Positions 37,337-48,042 of a stretch of 51,155 nt of DNA are shown here, one piece after another (the stretch's first letter is position 1; every line of letters starts with the position of its first letter). Under the pieces are notes generated by a model. The model saw only the letters and a program-made list of their open reading frames with translations, was not told the DNA's origin and ran no database searches. This DNA is from Acinetobacter lwoffii (GTDB taxonomy: Bacteria > Pseudomonadota > Gammaproteobacteria > Pseudomonadales > Moraxellaceae). The stretch lies in NCBI RefSeq assembly GCF_024129355.1, contig NZ_JAMXXP010000022.1:1-51155 (forward strand). Reading direction: 5' to 3'. Made by a program: the position numbers and the translations under genes.

Positions 37337-38332
37337 ATGAGTCATTTAAAAACAGTTTCTTATATCAGTTTAGCGTTATTGAGCTTTAGTCTGACTGGCT
37401 GTCAGAAACAGGAAGCACAGCAAAAGACTGCTGCAGACACCAAAGCAACACAACCGGTAAAAACCATTGCGATTGGCTTTCAGAAATCAGCCTTGAATCT
37501 GCTGGTGGCACGCGATGAAAAGCTATTAGAACAACAATTCCCGAATGCCAAAATTGAATGGAAAGAGTTTCCGGCAGGTCCACAAATGCTGGAAGCCTTA
37601 GCGGTCGGTGCAGTGGATTATGGCTATGTGGGAAATACTCCGCCTATTTTTGCACAGGCGGCAGACAAAGCCCTGAGCTACGTGGCCTTTGAAAAAGTGG
37701 CGGGAAATTCTTTGGCCGTGGTCGTGCCGAAAGACAGTGCGATTCAAAACATTCAACAGTTGAAAGGAAAACGGATCGCGGTTCAAAAAGGTTCAAGTGC
37801 CCATGAACTTCTGGCCAAAACCCTGGAAAAAGCCGGCTTAAGCTGGTCAGAGATTCAAGCCATTTGGCTTCCCCCTGCGGATGCACGTGCTGCTTTTGAC
37901 AAAAAAGCCATTGATGCCTGGGCAATCTGGGATCCCTTCCTGGGTGCAGCCGAGTTCGACAGCAAGGTTAAGGTGCTGATTGAATCCAGTGACTTTCCGC
38001 AAACCTACTCCTTTTATATCGGCAATCCCGAATTTATTCAGAAGCATCCGGATAGCCCCGGGAAGTTTATCCAGGCCTTAAATGCATCTGACCAGTGGAT
38101 TCTTAAAAACCAGGCTGTAGCTCTAGATATTTATCAGAAAAGTACCGGTCTGAAACCAGAAGTGGCAAAGATTGCATTTGAGCGTCGTCTTAAACCTTCG
38201 CCGGTACAACCATTAACGACGGAAGTGATCAAAGCCCAACAGAATATTGCCGATCTCTTCCAGCAGGTTCAACTGATTCCCAAAACCATCAGCGTCCAGC
38301 AACAGATCTGGTCGCCAGCAGCCACACATTGA
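37337..38332 (+). CDS. ssuA: Sulfonate ABC transporter substrate-binding lipoprotein, SsuA paralogue 2
   Basis: A 331-residue paralogue of the preceding gene, with lipobox LTGC and a Gln/Ala/Lys/Thr-rich linker (about residues 22-45) before the binding domain. Shared segments include IGFQKSALNLLVARDEKLLE, WKEFPAGPQMLEALAVGAVDYG and PPADARAAFDKKAIDAWAIWDPF. The tandem pair may bind different sulfonates or sulfate esters and feed a single permease. It is co-directional with ssuD, 36 bp upstream of it. Confidence 0.93.
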   Translation: MSHLKTVSYISLALLSFSLTGCQKQEAQQKTAADTKATQPVKTIAIGFQKSALNLLVARDEKLLEQQFPNAKIEWKEFPAGPQMLEALAVGAVDYGYVGNTPPIFAQAADKALSYVAFEKVAGNSLAVVVPKDSAIQNIQQLKGKRIAVQKGSSAHELLAKTLEKAGLSWSEIQAIWLPPADARAAFDKKAIDAWAIWDPFLGAAEFDSKVKVLIESSDFPQTYSFYIGNPEFIQKHPDSPGKFIQALNASDQWILKNQAVALDIYQKSTGLKPEVAKIAFERRLKPSPVQPLTTEVIKAQQNIADLFQQVQLIPKTISVQQQIWSPAATH

Positions 38333-38368
38333 TGAACAAACAAGATGATTTAATTTAAGGAATATCAC

Positions 38369-39544
38369 ATGAAAATTTTCTGGTTTATCCCCACTCATGG
38401 CGACAGTCGTTACTTAGGCACCAGCAAGGGCGCACGTGTTGTAGATCATACCTACATGAAGCAGATTGCCGTTGTGGTAGATAACTTAGGTTATGAAGGG
38501 GTGCTAATTCCGACTGGCCGTTCTTGTGAAGATCCATGGTTAACCGCAGCCAGCCTGATTGATGCGACCAAAAAATTAAAATTCCTGGTGGCGCTGCGTC
38601 CAGGCGTGACCACTCCGGCACTGGCTGCACGTATGGCCGCGACCTTTGACCGCTTGTCCAATGGCCGGGTGCTGCTGAATCTGGTGACTGGCGGTGATGA
38701 ACAGGAACTAAAAGGTGACGGCGTCTATGAAGATCACACAACCCGCTATAAAACGGCGACCGAATACACCACCATCTGGCGTGAAATTTTAAAACGCTCA
38801 CATACCGGTGAAAGCTTTAGCTTCCATGGCGAACGCTTAAGTGTCGACGAGGCAAAATTACTGTATCCACCAATCCAGCAGCCACATCCGCCTTTATGGT
38901 TTGGCGGTTCATCGGATGATGCCATTGAACTGGCCACGGATCAGGTCGACACTTACCTGACCTGGGGCGAGCCACCGGCCGCAGTCAAAGAAAAAATTGC
39001 AGTGGTAAAAGCCAAGGCTGCAGCTAAAGGTCGTGAACTGAATTACGGGATCCGTTTACACGTGATCGTACGCGAAACCAATGAGCAGGCCTGGGCGGCG
39101 GCTGAAGAACTGATTCAATATGTGGATGATGCCACTATCGCTGCAGCCCAAGCCAAGTTCAAATCCATGGACTCGGTCGGTCAGCGCCGTATGGCAGAAC
39201 TGCACAATGGCGATCGCAGCAAACTCGAAGTTTCTCCAAACCTCTGGGCAGGTGTGGGTCTGGTTCGTGGTGGTGCAGGTACGGCACTGGTCGGCGATCC
39301 GGAAACTGTCGCTGCACGTATCCAGGAATATGCCGATCTGGGGATCAGCACCTTTATTTTCTCAGGCTATCCACATCTGGAAGAATCCATCCGTTTTGCA
39401 GAACTGGTATTCCCTTTACTTCCACTGGAAACCCAGCAAAAACTCACTCAACCAAACTTGACCGGTCCATTTGGTGAAATCGTGGCGAACAACTACACAC
39501 CGGACGAGAACAAGCAGGCTGAGAAAATTAAGGAGTCTGCTTAA
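38369..39544 (+). CDS. ssuD: FMNH2-dependent alkanesulfonate monooxygenase
   Basis: It cleaves C1-C14 alkanesulfonates to aldehyde and sulfite with FMNH2 and oxygen. The 391-residue bacterial-luciferase-family protein begins [17 protein letters not shown] and contains [47 protein letters not shown] and [19 protein letters not shown] lies 7 bases before the ATG. The stop overlaps the ssuC start by one base (TAATG). No ssuE flavin reductase gene lies in the operon. Confidence 0.97.
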   Translation: MKIFWFIPTHGDSRYLGTSKGARVVDHTYMKQIAVVVDNLGYEGVLIPTGRSCEDPWLTAASLIDATKKLKFLVALRPGVTTPALAARMAATFDRLSNGRVLLNLVTGGDEQELKGDGVYEDHTTRYKTATEYTTIWREILKRSHTGESFSFHGERLSVDEAKLLYPPIQQPHPPLWFGGSSDDAIELATDQVDTYLTWGEPPAAVKEKIAVVKAKAAAKGRELNYGIRLHVIVRETNEQAWAAAEELIQYVDDATIAAAQAKFKSMDSVGQRRMAELHNGDRSKLEVSPNLWAGVGLVRGGAGTALVGDPETVAARIQEYADLGISTFIFSGYPHLEESIRFAELVFPLLPLETQQKLTQPNLTGPFGEIVANNYTPDENKQAEKIKESA

Positions 39545-40359
39545 TGTCAAAAGTCGTTTCCGTTGAAACCCTGACCCCAAAGCAGGTTTCACGTGGAACA
39601 ATTCTGGGGCAGCATCTGCTGCCCTGGCTGGTTCCAATTTTCTTGATTTCAGTTTGGCAAATTGCCTCTAGCACAGGCCTGCTGGAAAGCCGGATTCTGC
39701 CTGCACCGAGTGCCGTGGTTTTAGCCTTCTGGAATTTATTGCTCAGCGGTGAACTGTGGACGCATGTGCAAGTCAGTGCAGGACGTGCCATCAGCGGATT
39801 ATTGGTAGGTGGTGGTTTGGGCCTATTGCTGGGTCTGTTAAATGGTTCATCCAAAACTGCCTCTACCCTGCTCGACACCACCTTGCAGATGATCCGCAAT
39901 ATTCCTGCACTGGCACTCATTCCCCTCGTCATCTTATGGTTCGGGATTGATGAATCTGCCAAATTGTTTCTGGTGGCGATTGGGGTATTTTTCCCGATTT
40001 ATATCAATACCTATCATGGGATTCGTTCCGTCGATCCGCAATTGATCGAGATGGGCAAAAGCTATGGCTTAACTCGCTGGCAACTGTATAAAGAAATTAT
40101 TCTGCCGGGTGCGATGCCGTCAATTCTGGTCGGACTGCGTTTTTCTCTAGGTCTGGTCTGGGTATTGTTAATCGTGGCCGAAACCATTTCCGCCCAGTCT
40201 GGTATTGGTTATATGACCATGAATGCACGTGAATTTTTGCAAACTGACGTGGTTCTGGTAGGTATTTTATTGTATGCCCTGCTCGGCAAACTGGCCGATG
40301 TTCTGGCCGTGGCCTTAGAGCGATTCCTGCTGCGCTGGCATGCCGGCTATCAAAAATAA
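39544..40359 (+). CDS. ssuC: Aliphatic sulfonate ABC transporter permease
   Basis: A 271-residue inner-membrane permease with about six transmembrane segments. It has the EAA-type loop LIEMGKSYGLTRWQLYKEIILPGAMPSILVGLRFSLG, which contacts the ATPase. The start is translationally coupled to ssuD. It partners with SsuB and the two SsuA lipoproteins. Confidence 0.96.
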   Translation: MSKVVSVETLTPKQVSRGTILGQHLLPWLVPIFLISVWQIASSTGLLESRILPAPSAVVLAFWNLLLSGELWTHVQVSAGRAISGLLVGGGLGLLLGLLNGSSKTASTLLDTTLQMIRNIPALALIPLVILWFGIDESAKLFLVAIGVFFPIYINTYHGIRSVDPQLIEMGKSYGLTRWQLYKEIILPGAMPSILVGLRFSLGLVWVLLIVAETISAQSGIGYMTMNAREFLQTDVVLVGILLYALLGKLADVLAVALERFLLRWHAGYQK

Positions 40360-40380
40360 AGAATAAATGAGGAGCATGTG

Positions 40381-41187
40381 ATGACTGATCTCAGTTTAGG
40401 GCGTCATGCCAATGACCCGATTGTGCCACTGGACCAACCTGCGGCAGATATCAATCCTGCTGCAGTGATCGGTGCCGAAATTATCATTGAACAGCTGCAT
40501 AAGTTTTACGGTTCGGTCAAAGTTCTGGAAGATCTGGACCTGCATATCCAACCTGGTGAATTTCTGGCAATTGTCGGTCGCAGCGGTTGTGGTAAAAGTA
40601 CCTTATTGCGCCTGATTGCCGACCTGGAACAGCAAAGCTACGGCGAAATCAAGTTTAAGTCAGCCCGGCATATTCGCGAAGGCATTACTATCGATGATAT
40701 CCGGGTGATGTTTCAGGACCCTCGCCTGCTGCCCTGGCGCAGCATCGAACAGAATGTTCAACTCGGTTTACCGAAGGAGCAGCATGCCAAAGCCTCTCAA
40801 ATGCTGGAAAAGGTCGGGCTCAAAGAAAAAGCCGGACTGTGGCCTTCACAACTTTCCGGAGGACAACGGCAACGTACCGCCTTGGCGCGGGCATTATCGC
40901 GTCAGCCACGTATTCTGCTGCTGGATGAACCGCTCGGCGCCCTGGATGCCCTGACACGTCTGGAAATGCAAAACCTGATTGAGCGTCTCTGGACCGAGCA
41001 AGGCTTTACCGCCATTCTGGTCACACATGATGTCAGTGAAGCCGTACAACTGGCAGACCGGATTATCTTGCTGGACAAAGGCCATATTGCCAAAGAATTT
41101 CGGGTCGACTTACCTCGTCCCCGGCAAAAAAGTGTGACATTTGCAGAACTGGAACAGCAGGTCTTGCAGGCAGTTTTAGCGACCTGA
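40381..41187 (+). CDS. ssuB: Aliphatic sulfonate ABC transporter ATP-binding protein
   Basis: A 268-residue ATPase: Walker [15 protein letters not shown] (about residue 65), Q-loop [11 protein letters not shown], signature [15 protein letters not shown], Walker [13 protein letters not shown] and the switch histidine in [14 protein letters not shown] lies 6 bases before the ATG at 40381, so I prefer this to the GTG three bases earlier. An N-terminal extension of about 35 residues precedes the ABC core. It is the last gene of the operon. Confidence 0.96.
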   Translation: MTDLSLGRHANDPIVPLDQPAADINPAAVIGAEIIIEQLHKFYGSVKVLEDLDLHIQPGEFLAIVGRSGCGKSTLLRLIADLEQQSYGEIKFKSARHIREGITIDDIRVMFQDPRLLPWRSIEQNVQLGLPKEQHAKASQMLEKVGLKEKAGLWPSQLSGGQRQRTALARALSRQPRILLLDEPLGALDALTRLEMQNLIERLWTEQGFTAILVTHDVSEAVQLADRIILLDKGHIAKEFRVDLPRPRQKSVTFAELEQQVLQAVLAT

Positions 41188-41199
41188 ACATCGAATCAA

Positions 41200-41225
41200 A
41201 CCCAAAATCGCGCATGGTTTTGGGT
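41200..41225 (+). terminator. Terminator of the ssu operon
   Basis: ACCCAAAA (41200-41207) pairs with TTTTGGGT (41218-41225). A broken T-run (CTTATTCTT) follows, so it is moderately strong. Confidence 0.7.
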
Positions 41226-41510
41226 CTTATTCTTATAAAAAATGCTTTTGTCTCAATAAAAGGACATTTTTATCAGATTCATTTCAGCATTATTCCTCTC
41301 TTCCATTGATGAAGAAAAAAGATGAATAAATGAAGTATTTTCAGAAACTTGAATTTTTCTCCCGGTGTAGATGCATTTAGCCTGTTTTAAATATTGATCT
41401 AGAGAATAAATCATCATTATTCAAAAAATTAGCCTGTGACTGTGTGCACAAATCTGATGATTTGCCGTACAATTGAGGATTCCCTTTTTCATTGTTTTTT
41501 ATATTTGCTA
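41226..41510. promoter_or_regulatory. Spacer upstream of the RutR-like regulator gene
   Basis: AT-rich DNA with no supported gene. An upstream in-frame extension of the regulator (from 41436) has no ribosome site and an odd Cys/Leu-rich sequence, so I treat it as non-coding. Confidence 0.4.
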
Positions 41511-42131
41511 ATGGAACAAAAAAAGAGTACTCAAAAACGCAATCAGCTGCTAAATGCTGCACTAGACGTATTTTCCCTATATGGTTTTAATGGGGCAAGC
41601 CTGGATGAAATCGCACAAATTGCAGAAATGCATAAGTCGAATATTTTCTATTATTATGAAAATAAAGAAGCCCTGTATGTCGAGGTATTAACCACCGTTT
41701 TACAAAAATGGCTGGCGCCTTTACAAACCCTGGAAGCTGAACTTGAACCTGAAGAAGCGATCACCAATTATTTGATGCAAAAAATTGAAGTGTCGCGTAC
41801 CCAGCCTAAAGCATCCCGTTTATTTGCTTTGGAGGTGATTCAAGGTGCACCGCATATTCTGGAAATTTTAAAAGGTCCGCTAAAAAAACTGGTCAAGCGT
41901 AAAGCCAAAGTGATTTCCAACTGGCAGGAGCAAGGCAAGATTTCTGCAGATATTGATCCTGAGTTACTGATTCTGAATATTTGGGCGATTACCCAGAACT
42001 ATGCAGACTTTGCCACTCAAATGGAAATGGTCACGGGTAAAACTTTGCGTAACCGCAGCATGCAGCAACGCATTATCCAGCATACGGTACACATGATGTT
42101 ATACGGCGTGATTCCACGTACGGATAAATAA
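41511..42131 (+). CDS. TetR-family regulator, RutR-like
   Basis: A 206-residue regulator. The N-terminal helix-turn-helix (LNAALDVFSLYGFNGASLDEIAQIAEMHKSNIFYYYENKEALY) and the C-terminal domain (KIEVSRTQPKASRLFALEVIQGAPHI, IWAITQNYADFATQMEMVTGKTL) closely follow E. coli RutR, which senses uracil and thymine. No rut pyrimidine-degradation genes are nearby. Relatives control pyrimidine or nitrogen metabolism, and the adjacent nucleosidase gene might be relevant. The ATG at 41511 was chosen because it aligns with the family N-terminus. Confidence 0.88.
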   Translation: MEQKKSTQKRNQLLNAALDVFSLYGFNGASLDEIAQIAEMHKSNIFYYYENKEALYVEVLTTVLQKWLAPLQTLEAELEPEEAITNYLMQKIEVSRTQPKASRLFALEVIQGAPHILEILKGPLKKLVKRKAKVISNWQEQGKISADIDPELLILNIWAITQNYADFATQMEMVTGKTLRNRSMQQRIIQHTVHMMLYGVIPRTDK

Positions 42132-42153
42132 GCAAGCGCTTCTGATTGGCACA

Positions 42154-42174
42154 CGACCATAGCTGCTATGGTCG
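42154..42174. repeat. Palindrome between converging genes
   Basis: CGACCATAGC and GCTATGGTCG are exact complements around one T. It lies between the 3' ends of the RutR-like and nucleosidase genes. With no T-run it is a poor terminator, though it may still protect 3' ends. Confidence 0.5.
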
Positions 42175-42197
42175 CCGAGCAAACTTGACCTTCCTGT

Positions 42198-42761
42198 TTA
42201 TTTTACCATTTGATATAAATCTAATAATTTTTTCGCACCCAATAACAGATTTTCTTCCCAATCCAGATGTGCAGTCTCATTGGCTCCATCACTAATGTAT
42301 TTCACTGAAATCAGCCGAACGCCCAGCTTTTTACAGACTTTGGCCAAGGCATAGCCTTCCATATCGACCAGATTACACGCCACTTTTGAAATACCGGTTT
42401 CAAAGCTGTCGCCTGTCCCACAAATCCCTTTCGGCAAATGGTCAAAGAAGGAATCCAGCTCAATCGCACCAGGGAAATGCTGATCCATCGGGGTTATGCC
42501 AATCTCAAAGCCGAGGGGTGAAACATCCATATCACGCTGTACAAATTGCGTGACTTCGACCAGTTCATGTGCATTGAAATGCGAACTCCCCGCGCTTCCC
42601 AAATTCAGTAAGGTACTGCAATCGGTGTTCTGAATCACCTCAAAAGCTTTAAAGGCCGCGTTGACTTTACCAATCCCGCTGTAATGCACCTGAATGCCTT
42701 CTGCTTCAAACAAGCCTTTGGATTCATTGGGTAGAGCCATGATGAGTGCCAGATCGGACAT
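42198..42761 (-). CDS. Nucleosidase of the MTA/SAH nucleosidase-like (PNP/UDP phosphorylase) family
   Basis: About 187 residues, shorter than canonical MTA/SAH nucleosidase (about 230). Recognisable parts are LALIMALPNES at the start, GIGKVNAAFKAFEVI, TLLNLGSAGS, CGTGDSF and the substrate motif VACNLVDMEGYALAKVCKKLGV, where Glu contacts ribose. ISDGANE near the C-terminus provides the catalytic aspartate. It probably cleaves an adenosine- or futalosine-type nucleoside in the cytoplasm, and the exact substrate is open. AGGTG lies 7 bases before the ATG at 42761. Confidence 0.85.
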   Translation of the reverse strand: MSDLALIMALPNESKGLFEAEGIQVHYSGIGKVNAAFKAFEVIQNTDCSTLLNLGSAGSSHFNAHELVEVTQFVQRDMDVSPLGFEIGITPMDQHFPGAIELDSFFDHLPKGICGTGDSFETGISKVACNLVDMEGYALAKVCKKLGVRLISVKYISDGANETAHLDWEENLLLGAKKLLDLYQMVK

Positions 42762-42992
42762 TCGAAACACCTGATATCAAGAAAAACCCTGATATTAGAA
42801 AACAAAACCGGCTGAATGAAAAGCACTAGTGCTCTGATCAGACATGATCAATGTGTACAAAAACAAAACTGCTCAATTCTAAGGAAGATGAATTTTCAAG
42901 AAAAATATTGCATAAAAACACAACAGCAAGACGAAAGCGCGAGATTATGGCAATATATAGCCTCTCGATATTTCTAAGCACTTGATTTGCCC

Positions 42993-43994
42993 ATGCAGCT
43001 GCTCCGTCTAAATGCTTTAGCCTCTCATTCTGAATTACCCAAAACTGCCGTGACCATCGGTAATTTTGACGGCGTGCATTTAGGTCATCAGGCGATGATC
43101 CGTCAGCTGCAACAGGTGGCTGAAGCACAGGGTTTAAAATCTGTGGTGATGATTTTCGAACCGCAACCACTTGAATACTTTCAAGGTTATGATGCCCCAC
43201 CCCGTATTTCATCGTTGCGTGAAAAAGTTGAATATCTAACTGAATTGGGTGTGGACTATATCGCGGTGGCGAAATTTGACCATACTTTTCGCAGCCTGAC
43301 TGCAGAAGCCTTTGCCGACATTTTAAAAGAAAAACTCAATGCACAACATCTGGTCTTAGGCGATGATTTTCACTTTGGTAAAAACCGTCAGGGCAACAGC
43401 GAATTCCTGCGCAATTACGGCTTTGAAGTGACCAATTTAAATACTATTGCTCTGGATGGTGAACGCGTCAGTTCCACCCGGATTCGCCAGACCTTGCAAG
43501 CCGGTGATTTAGCTTTGGCCGCGCAATTGCTGGGTCGTCCTTATAGCATTACCGGACGAGTGCAATATGGTGATCAGATTGGTCGAACTATTGATTTCCC
43601 GACCATTAATGTACGCCTTAACCGTCATAAGCCCTGCCTCAAGGGAATTTATGGGGTTGAAGTCATTTGCGAAACCCAATCCTTAAAAGACAAAGTAAAA
43701 GCCGACTCTGCAACGCAAACCGGTATTGCGGGTTATGACCCGACTGCCCTGTTTGGGGCAGGTCATGTCGGCACACGTCCAGCCATCAAACAAGCACACC
43801 CAGAGTGGCGATTAGAAGTACATTTTCCAGATGTTTCTGCTAATCTGTATGGCCTGTTGATGCGGGTGACGTTCTTAAACTATTTACATGGCGAAAAGGA
43901 CTATCCTTCGCTTGAAGCGCTAAAAGCCGGAATTGATGATGATGTCGAGAAACTGCTTGAGTTTCGTCGAAATCACCCCACATTTCCCTTTTAA
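42993..43994 (+). CDS. ribF: Bifunctional riboflavin kinase / FAD synthetase
   Basis: It makes FMN and then FAD. The 333-residue protein has an N-terminal FMN adenylyltransferase domain (VTIGNFDGVHLGHQAMIRQL, and ERVSSTRIRQTL for the ISSTxxR motif) and a C-terminal riboflavin kinase domain (GRTIDFPTINVRL, LKGIYGVEV). An insertion of about 25 residues (roughly 230-255; LKDKVKADSATQTGIAG) lies in the kinase half. The start is the ATG at 42993 rather than the TTG two codons earlier. It is followed by ileS-lspA-fkpB in the usual order. Confidence 0.96.
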   Translation: MQLLRLNALASHSELPKTAVTIGNFDGVHLGHQAMIRQLQQVAEAQGLKSVVMIFEPQPLEYFQGYDAPPRISSLREKVEYLTELGVDYIAVAKFDHTFRSLTAEAFADILKEKLNAQHLVLGDDFHFGKNRQGNSEFLRNYGFEVTNLNTIALDGERVSSTRIRQTLQAGDLALAAQLLGRPYSITGRVQYGDQIGRTIDFPTINVRLNRHKPCLKGIYGVEVICETQSLKDKVKADSATQTGIAGYDPTALFGAGHVGTRPAIKQAHPEWRLEVHFPDVSANLYGLLMRVTFLNYLHGEKDYPSLEALKAGIDDDVEKLLEFRRNHPTFPF

Positions 43995-44058
43995 TATCCC
44001 ATATTTTTATTGTAAAACGTGTCAGTGACATAACTGATTAGATTGGAAGACGACTTGC

Positions 44059-46905
44059 ATGAGCGATAAGCAAACTCCTGAAAATGCAGTGGACTATAAA
44101 GCCACGCTAAACCTCCCAGGTACTGACTTTGCAATGAAAGCAAATTTGGCAGTACGTGAAGCGAAATGGTTAGAAGAGTGGTATGCCGACAACATTTATC
44201 AGCAGATTCGTGAATCGCGTATTGGCAAGAAAAAATACGTGCTTCATGACGGCCCTCCTTATGCCAATGGTCAAATTCATTTGGGTCATGCGGTCAACAA
44301 AGTACTCAAAGACATCATTATCAAAAGCCGTGTCATGGATGGCTTTGATGCACCGTATGTACCGGGCTGGGACTGTCACGGTTTGCCAATCGAACTCAAA
44401 GTCGAAGAAAAAGTCGGTAAAGTCGGCGTAAAAGTGGATGCATCTACCTTCCGTAAAGCCTGCCGTGAATATGCCTACACCCAAGTTGAGCTTCAAAAGA
44501 AAGACTTCGTACGTATGGGCGTATTCGGGGATTGGGACAATCCTTACTTAACGATGAACTTCAAACAGGAAGCTGACATCGTACGTTCATTGGGTGCAAT
44601 CGCGAAAGCAGGTCATATCGAGCCAGGTCTGAAACCAGTCAACTGGTGTTTAGACTGTGGTTCATCACTCGCTGAAGCTGAAGTTGAATACGAAGATAAA
44701 AAATCTGACGCAATTGACGTCGGTTTCACGGTTGTAGACCTTGCTGATTTATCTGCACGTGTCGGCGTAGAAATCGCTGATCGTACGGATATCGTGATTT
44801 GGACAACAACGCCTTGGACCATGCCTGCCAACCAAGCGGTTGCATTACACGCTGAACTTGAATACCAACTGGTGAAAGCAACAGACGAAGATAAAGCTGC
44901 ACAAAACTTCATTTTGGCGAAATCATTGGTTGAGTCTGCGACTCAGCGTTATGGCTTTACTGCGTTTGAAGTGCTTGCTGAATTCACAGGTGCAAAACTT
45001 GAGAATTTAGTTCTTCAACATCCTTTAATTAGCGACCGCCAAGTGCCAGTGATCTTGGGTGAACACGTCACCGATGCGAGCGGTACAGGTGCTGTACATA
45101 CTGCACCGGGTCACGGTGTGGACGACTATAAAGTTGGTTTACAGTACAACCTCAAAGTTGAAAACCCAGTCGGTGGTAATGGTGTGTATTTACCAACGTC
45201 GCCTATCTTCCCGGGCGAGCATATCTACAAAGCCAATCCAAAAATCATTGCAGCATTGACTGAAGCGACCAAGCTTTGGGCACACGTGGTGATCAAGCAT
45301 AGCTACCCGCATTGCTGGCGCCATAAAACCCCGATTATCTTCCGTGCGACCCCACAATGGTTCATCAGCATGGATGCCAAAGGTCTGCGTCAAAATGCAC
45401 TGAATGCGATTGAAAACGATATCAGCTTTGTACCGGACTGGGGTAAAAACCGTATCCAGGCGATGATTGAAGGTCGTCCGGACTGGTGTATTTCACGTCA
45501 ACGTACTTGGGGTGTGCCAATTCCGTTCTTCGTACACAAAGACACCAATGAATTGCACCCACGTACGCCTGAACTGATTGAAGAAGTGGCTAAGCTGATC
45601 GAGCAAGAAGGCATTGATGGCTGGTATAACCGTGATGCCTCTGAGTTTATCGGTGCGGATGCTGAACAATACAACGCAGTTCGTGACACATTAGATGTCT
45701 GGTTTGACTCTGGTACAACGCACTATGCGGTACTGCGTGAACGTGAAGAACTGACTGATCCTGCTGATTTGTACCTTGAAGGTTCAGACCAGCACCGTGG
45801 CTGGTTCCAGTCGTCGTTATTGACCTCGATTGCGATTAACGAACGTGCGCCATATAAAGGTCTATTGACTCACGGTTTCGTCGTGGATGAAAAAGGCCGC
45901 AAGATGTCCAAGTCGATCGGTAACGTGATCACGCCGCAAGACATCATTAAAGATATGGGTGCGGATGGTTTACGTTTCTGGATCGCCTCTGCGGATTACC
46001 GTTATGAAATGACCGCTGGTAAAGAAATCTTTAGCCGTGCCTCTGACGGTTATCGTCGTATCCGTAACACGCTTCGTTTCTTGCTTGCTAACCTGAATGG
46101 CTTCAAACCATCAACAGATGCGCTTCCTGTAGATCAATTGATCGCGCTGGATCAATACATTCTGCAACGTGCATCTGAAGTGCAAGAAACCATTAAGAAA
46201 GCATACGAAGATATGAACTTCCATATCGTAACGACTGCTCTGACTAATTTCTGTATCAATGACTTGGGTGGTTTCTACTTAGACATCATCAAAGACCGTC
46301 AATACACCACGAAAGCGGATTCGCAAGCACGTCATTCTGCACAAACTGCGTTGTATCACTTGGTACAAGCATTCGTGCGTTGGATGTCACCAATCCTGAG
46401 CTTCACTGCACAAGAAGCTTGGCCGTTAATTCCTGAGCAATCAGAGAAATACGTGTTCACGGCTGAATGGTATGATATTCCTGTGGCTTCAACTGCAAAT
46501 GTAGTATCTGAAGCTGAATGGCAAACGCTCATTGCCGTGAAATCTGCAGTAAACAAATTCATTGAAACTGCACGTACCGCGAAAACTGTCGGTTCTAACT
46601 TGTCTGCCAAAGTTGAACTTTGGGCAAATGCCGAATTAAAAGCAGTGCTAGATAAGTTAAGTGATGAGCTTCGTTTCGTACTGATCACATCACAAGTGAT
46701 CGTCAATGAGTTTGATGCAGCACAAGGTGAAGCGTCTGATCTTGAAGGCTTGAATGTGAAAGTTTCAGCAGCGGATGGCGAAAAATGCGTACGTTGCTGG
46801 CATGTATTACCAGATGTAAATACACATTCTGCACATCCTGGTCTATGCGGTCGTTGTATCATCAACCTTCCTACAGGCCAAGGCGAAGAGAGAAAATATG
46901 CCTAA
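44059..46905 (+). CDS. ileS: Isoleucyl-tRNA synthetase
   Basis: A class I synthetase of 948 residues. The HIGH motif reads HLGH (about residue 75) and the KMSKS motif is at about residue 615. The editing domain lies between them. The C-terminal zinc-binding cysteines are in KCVRCWHVL and GLCGRCI, as in the eubacterial type 1 (mupirocin-sensitive class) enzyme. It overlaps lspA by 8 bases. Confidence 0.98.
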   Translation: MSDKQTPENAVDYKATLNLPGTDFAMKANLAVREAKWLEEWYADNIYQQIRESRIGKKKYVLHDGPPYANGQIHLGHAVNKVLKDIIIKSRVMDGFDAPYVPGWDCHGLPIELKVEEKVGKVGVKVDASTFRKACREYAYTQVELQKKDFVRMGVFGDWDNPYLTMNFKQEADIVRSLGAIAKAGHIEPGLKPVNWCLDCGSSLAEAEVEYEDKKSDAIDVGFTVVDLADLSARVGVEIADRTDIVIWTTTPWTMPANQAVALHAELEYQLVKATDEDKAAQNFILAKSLVESATQRYGFTAFEVLAEFTGAKLENLVLQHPLISDRQVPVILGEHVTDASGTGAVHTAPGHGVDDYKVGLQYNLKVENPVGGNGVYLPTSPIFPGEHIYKANPKIIAALTEATKLWAHVVIKHSYPHCWRHKTPIIFRATPQWFISMDAKGLRQNALNAIENDISFVPDWGKNRIQAMIEGRPDWCISRQRTWGVPIPFFVHKDTNELHPRTPELIEEVAKLIEQEGIDGWYNRDASEFIGADAEQYNAVRDTLDVWFDSGTTHYAVLREREELTDPADLYLEGSDQHRGWFQSSLLTSIAINERAPYKGLLTHGFVVDEKGRKMSKSIGNVITPQDIIKDMGADGLRFWIASADYRYEMTAGKEIFSRASDGYRRIRNTLRFLLANLNGFKPSTDALPVDQLIALDQYILQRASEVQETIKKAYEDMNFHIVTTALTNFCINDLGGFYLDIIKDRQYTTKADSQARHSAQTALYHLVQAFVRWMSPILSFTAQEAWPLIPEQSEKYVFTAEWYDIPVASTANVVSEAEWQTLIAVKSAVNKFIETARTAKTVGSNLSAKVELWANAELKAVLDKLSDELRFVLITSQVIVNEFDAAQGEASDLEGLNVKVSAADGEKCVRCWHVLPDVNTHSAHPGLCGRCIINLPTGQGEERKYA

Positions 46906-47437
46906 TACCCACAGCAAAAAGGGCTTATTCCAGTTCTATCCACATAATTTATGGTGGGTTGGACTGGCCATTCTGGCGATCATTCTGGATCAATGGACCA
47001 AATGGATTGCAGTGACAAATCTGAACTATGCAGATCCTGTTCCTGTGCTGCCCTTTTTAAATTGGACACTGCTACATAACTATGGCGCTGCCTTTAGTTT
47101 CCTGTCCGATGCCGGTGGTTGGCAACGCTATTTCTTTACTTCACTGGCAGGTTTAGTGTCTGTAATCTTTGTGTTTTGGCTGATGCGCATGCCAAAAGAC
47201 ATGAAAATTTTACCATTGGCGATTGCCCTGATTCTGGGTGGTGCCATCGGTAATTTAATCGACCGGGTCAGCCTCGGCTATGTAGTCGATTTTATTCATG
47301 TGTATTACCAGAACAGCCACTTCCCTGCGTTCAATATCGCAGATAGTGCTATTACTGTAGGCACTATTCTGATGCTGATTGATACCTTTTTCTTAGAAAA
47401 ACATCGAATTCAACGGGCGCAAGCACAACATGACTGA
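46898..47437 (+). CDS. lspA: Lipoprotein signal peptidase (signal peptidase II)
   Basis: An inner-membrane aspartyl protease that removes the signal of prolipoproteins. The 179-residue protein has four transmembrane segments and the conserved blocks [30 protein letters not shown] (first catalytic Asp) and FNIADSAI (second catalytic Asp). It is coupled to ileS by an 8-base overlap and overlaps fkpB by 8 bases. Confidence 0.98.
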   Translation: MPNTHSKKGLFQFYPHNLWWVGLAILAIILDQWTKWIAVTNLNYADPVPVLPFLNWTLLHNYGAAFSFLSDAGGWQRYFFTSLAGLVSVIFVFWLMRMPKDMKILPLAIALILGGAIGNLIDRVSLGYVVDFIHVYYQNSHFPAFNIADSAITVGTILMLIDTFFLEKHRIQRAQAQHD

Positions 47438-47912
47438 TTTTATTCATCCTAACGAAGAAACCCGGGTTGCAGACGGTTCTAAAGTCGAGCTGCACTTTTC
47501 TGTCGCAATCGAAAATGGCGTGGAAATTGACAATACCCGTAGCCGTGAAGAACCGGTCAGCCTGGTGATTGGCGATGGTAATTTACTGCCTGGTTTTGAA
47601 AAAGCATTGTTTGGTTTACGTGCCGGTGACCGTCGTACGGTGAGCCTGCCGCCAGAAGATGCTTTTGGTCCATGGAATCCAGAAAACATCCAGAAATTTG
47701 ATACGGTGAAGTTCGGAGAACGTCCGATCGAAGGTCACATGATCGAGTTTGAAGACAAAGCCAAAGCCACCCTGTATGGCGTGGTGAGATCGGTGAATGA
47801 TGACATCACTGAAGTGGACTTTAACCATCCATTGGCAGGCAAAAACATCACCTTTGAAGTGGAAATCTTTAAAGTGACACCTGCGGGTCAGCAAGGCATT
47901 AAACTGATGTAA
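47430..47912 (+). CDS. fkpB: FKBP-type peptidyl-prolyl cis-trans isomerase (SlpA type)
   Basis: A 160-residue SlpA/FkpB protein with FKBP and insert-in-flap domains: VELHFSVAIENG, LLPGFEKALFGLRAGDRRTVSLPPEDAFG, then VDFNHPLAGKNITFEVEI. It acts as a cytoplasmic prolyl isomerase and chaperone. It is the last gene of the ileS-lspA-fkpB unit. Confidence 0.95.
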   Translation: MTDFIHPNEETRVADGSKVELHFSVAIENGVEIDNTRSREEPVSLVIGDGNLLPGFEKALFGLRAGDRRTVSLPPEDAFGPWNPENIQKFDTVKFGERPIEGHMIEFEDKAKATLYGVVRSVNDDITEVDFNHPLAGKNITFEVEIFKVTPAGQQGIKLM

Positions 47913-47937
47913 AACCTCAGCTAATTAACTGATTTTA

Positions 47938-47961
47938 AAAAAGCTCCTTCGGGAGCTTTTT
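47938..47961 (+). terminator. Terminator of ileS-lspA-fkpB
   Basis: The 10-bp stem AAAAAGCTCC / GGAGCTTTTT has a stable TTCG tetraloop. Confidence 0.95.
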
Positions 47962-48042
47962 ATTTTCCGGATACAAATCATCTCTAGTCACCTTCCTGAA
48001 ATCTGATTAATTTGATGATCAGACCCGAAGAAAGGATGAAAC

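Noticed and set aside
42154..42174. Palindrome as a rho-independent terminator
   Set aside because: There is no T-run on either side, so it is listed only as a palindrome.
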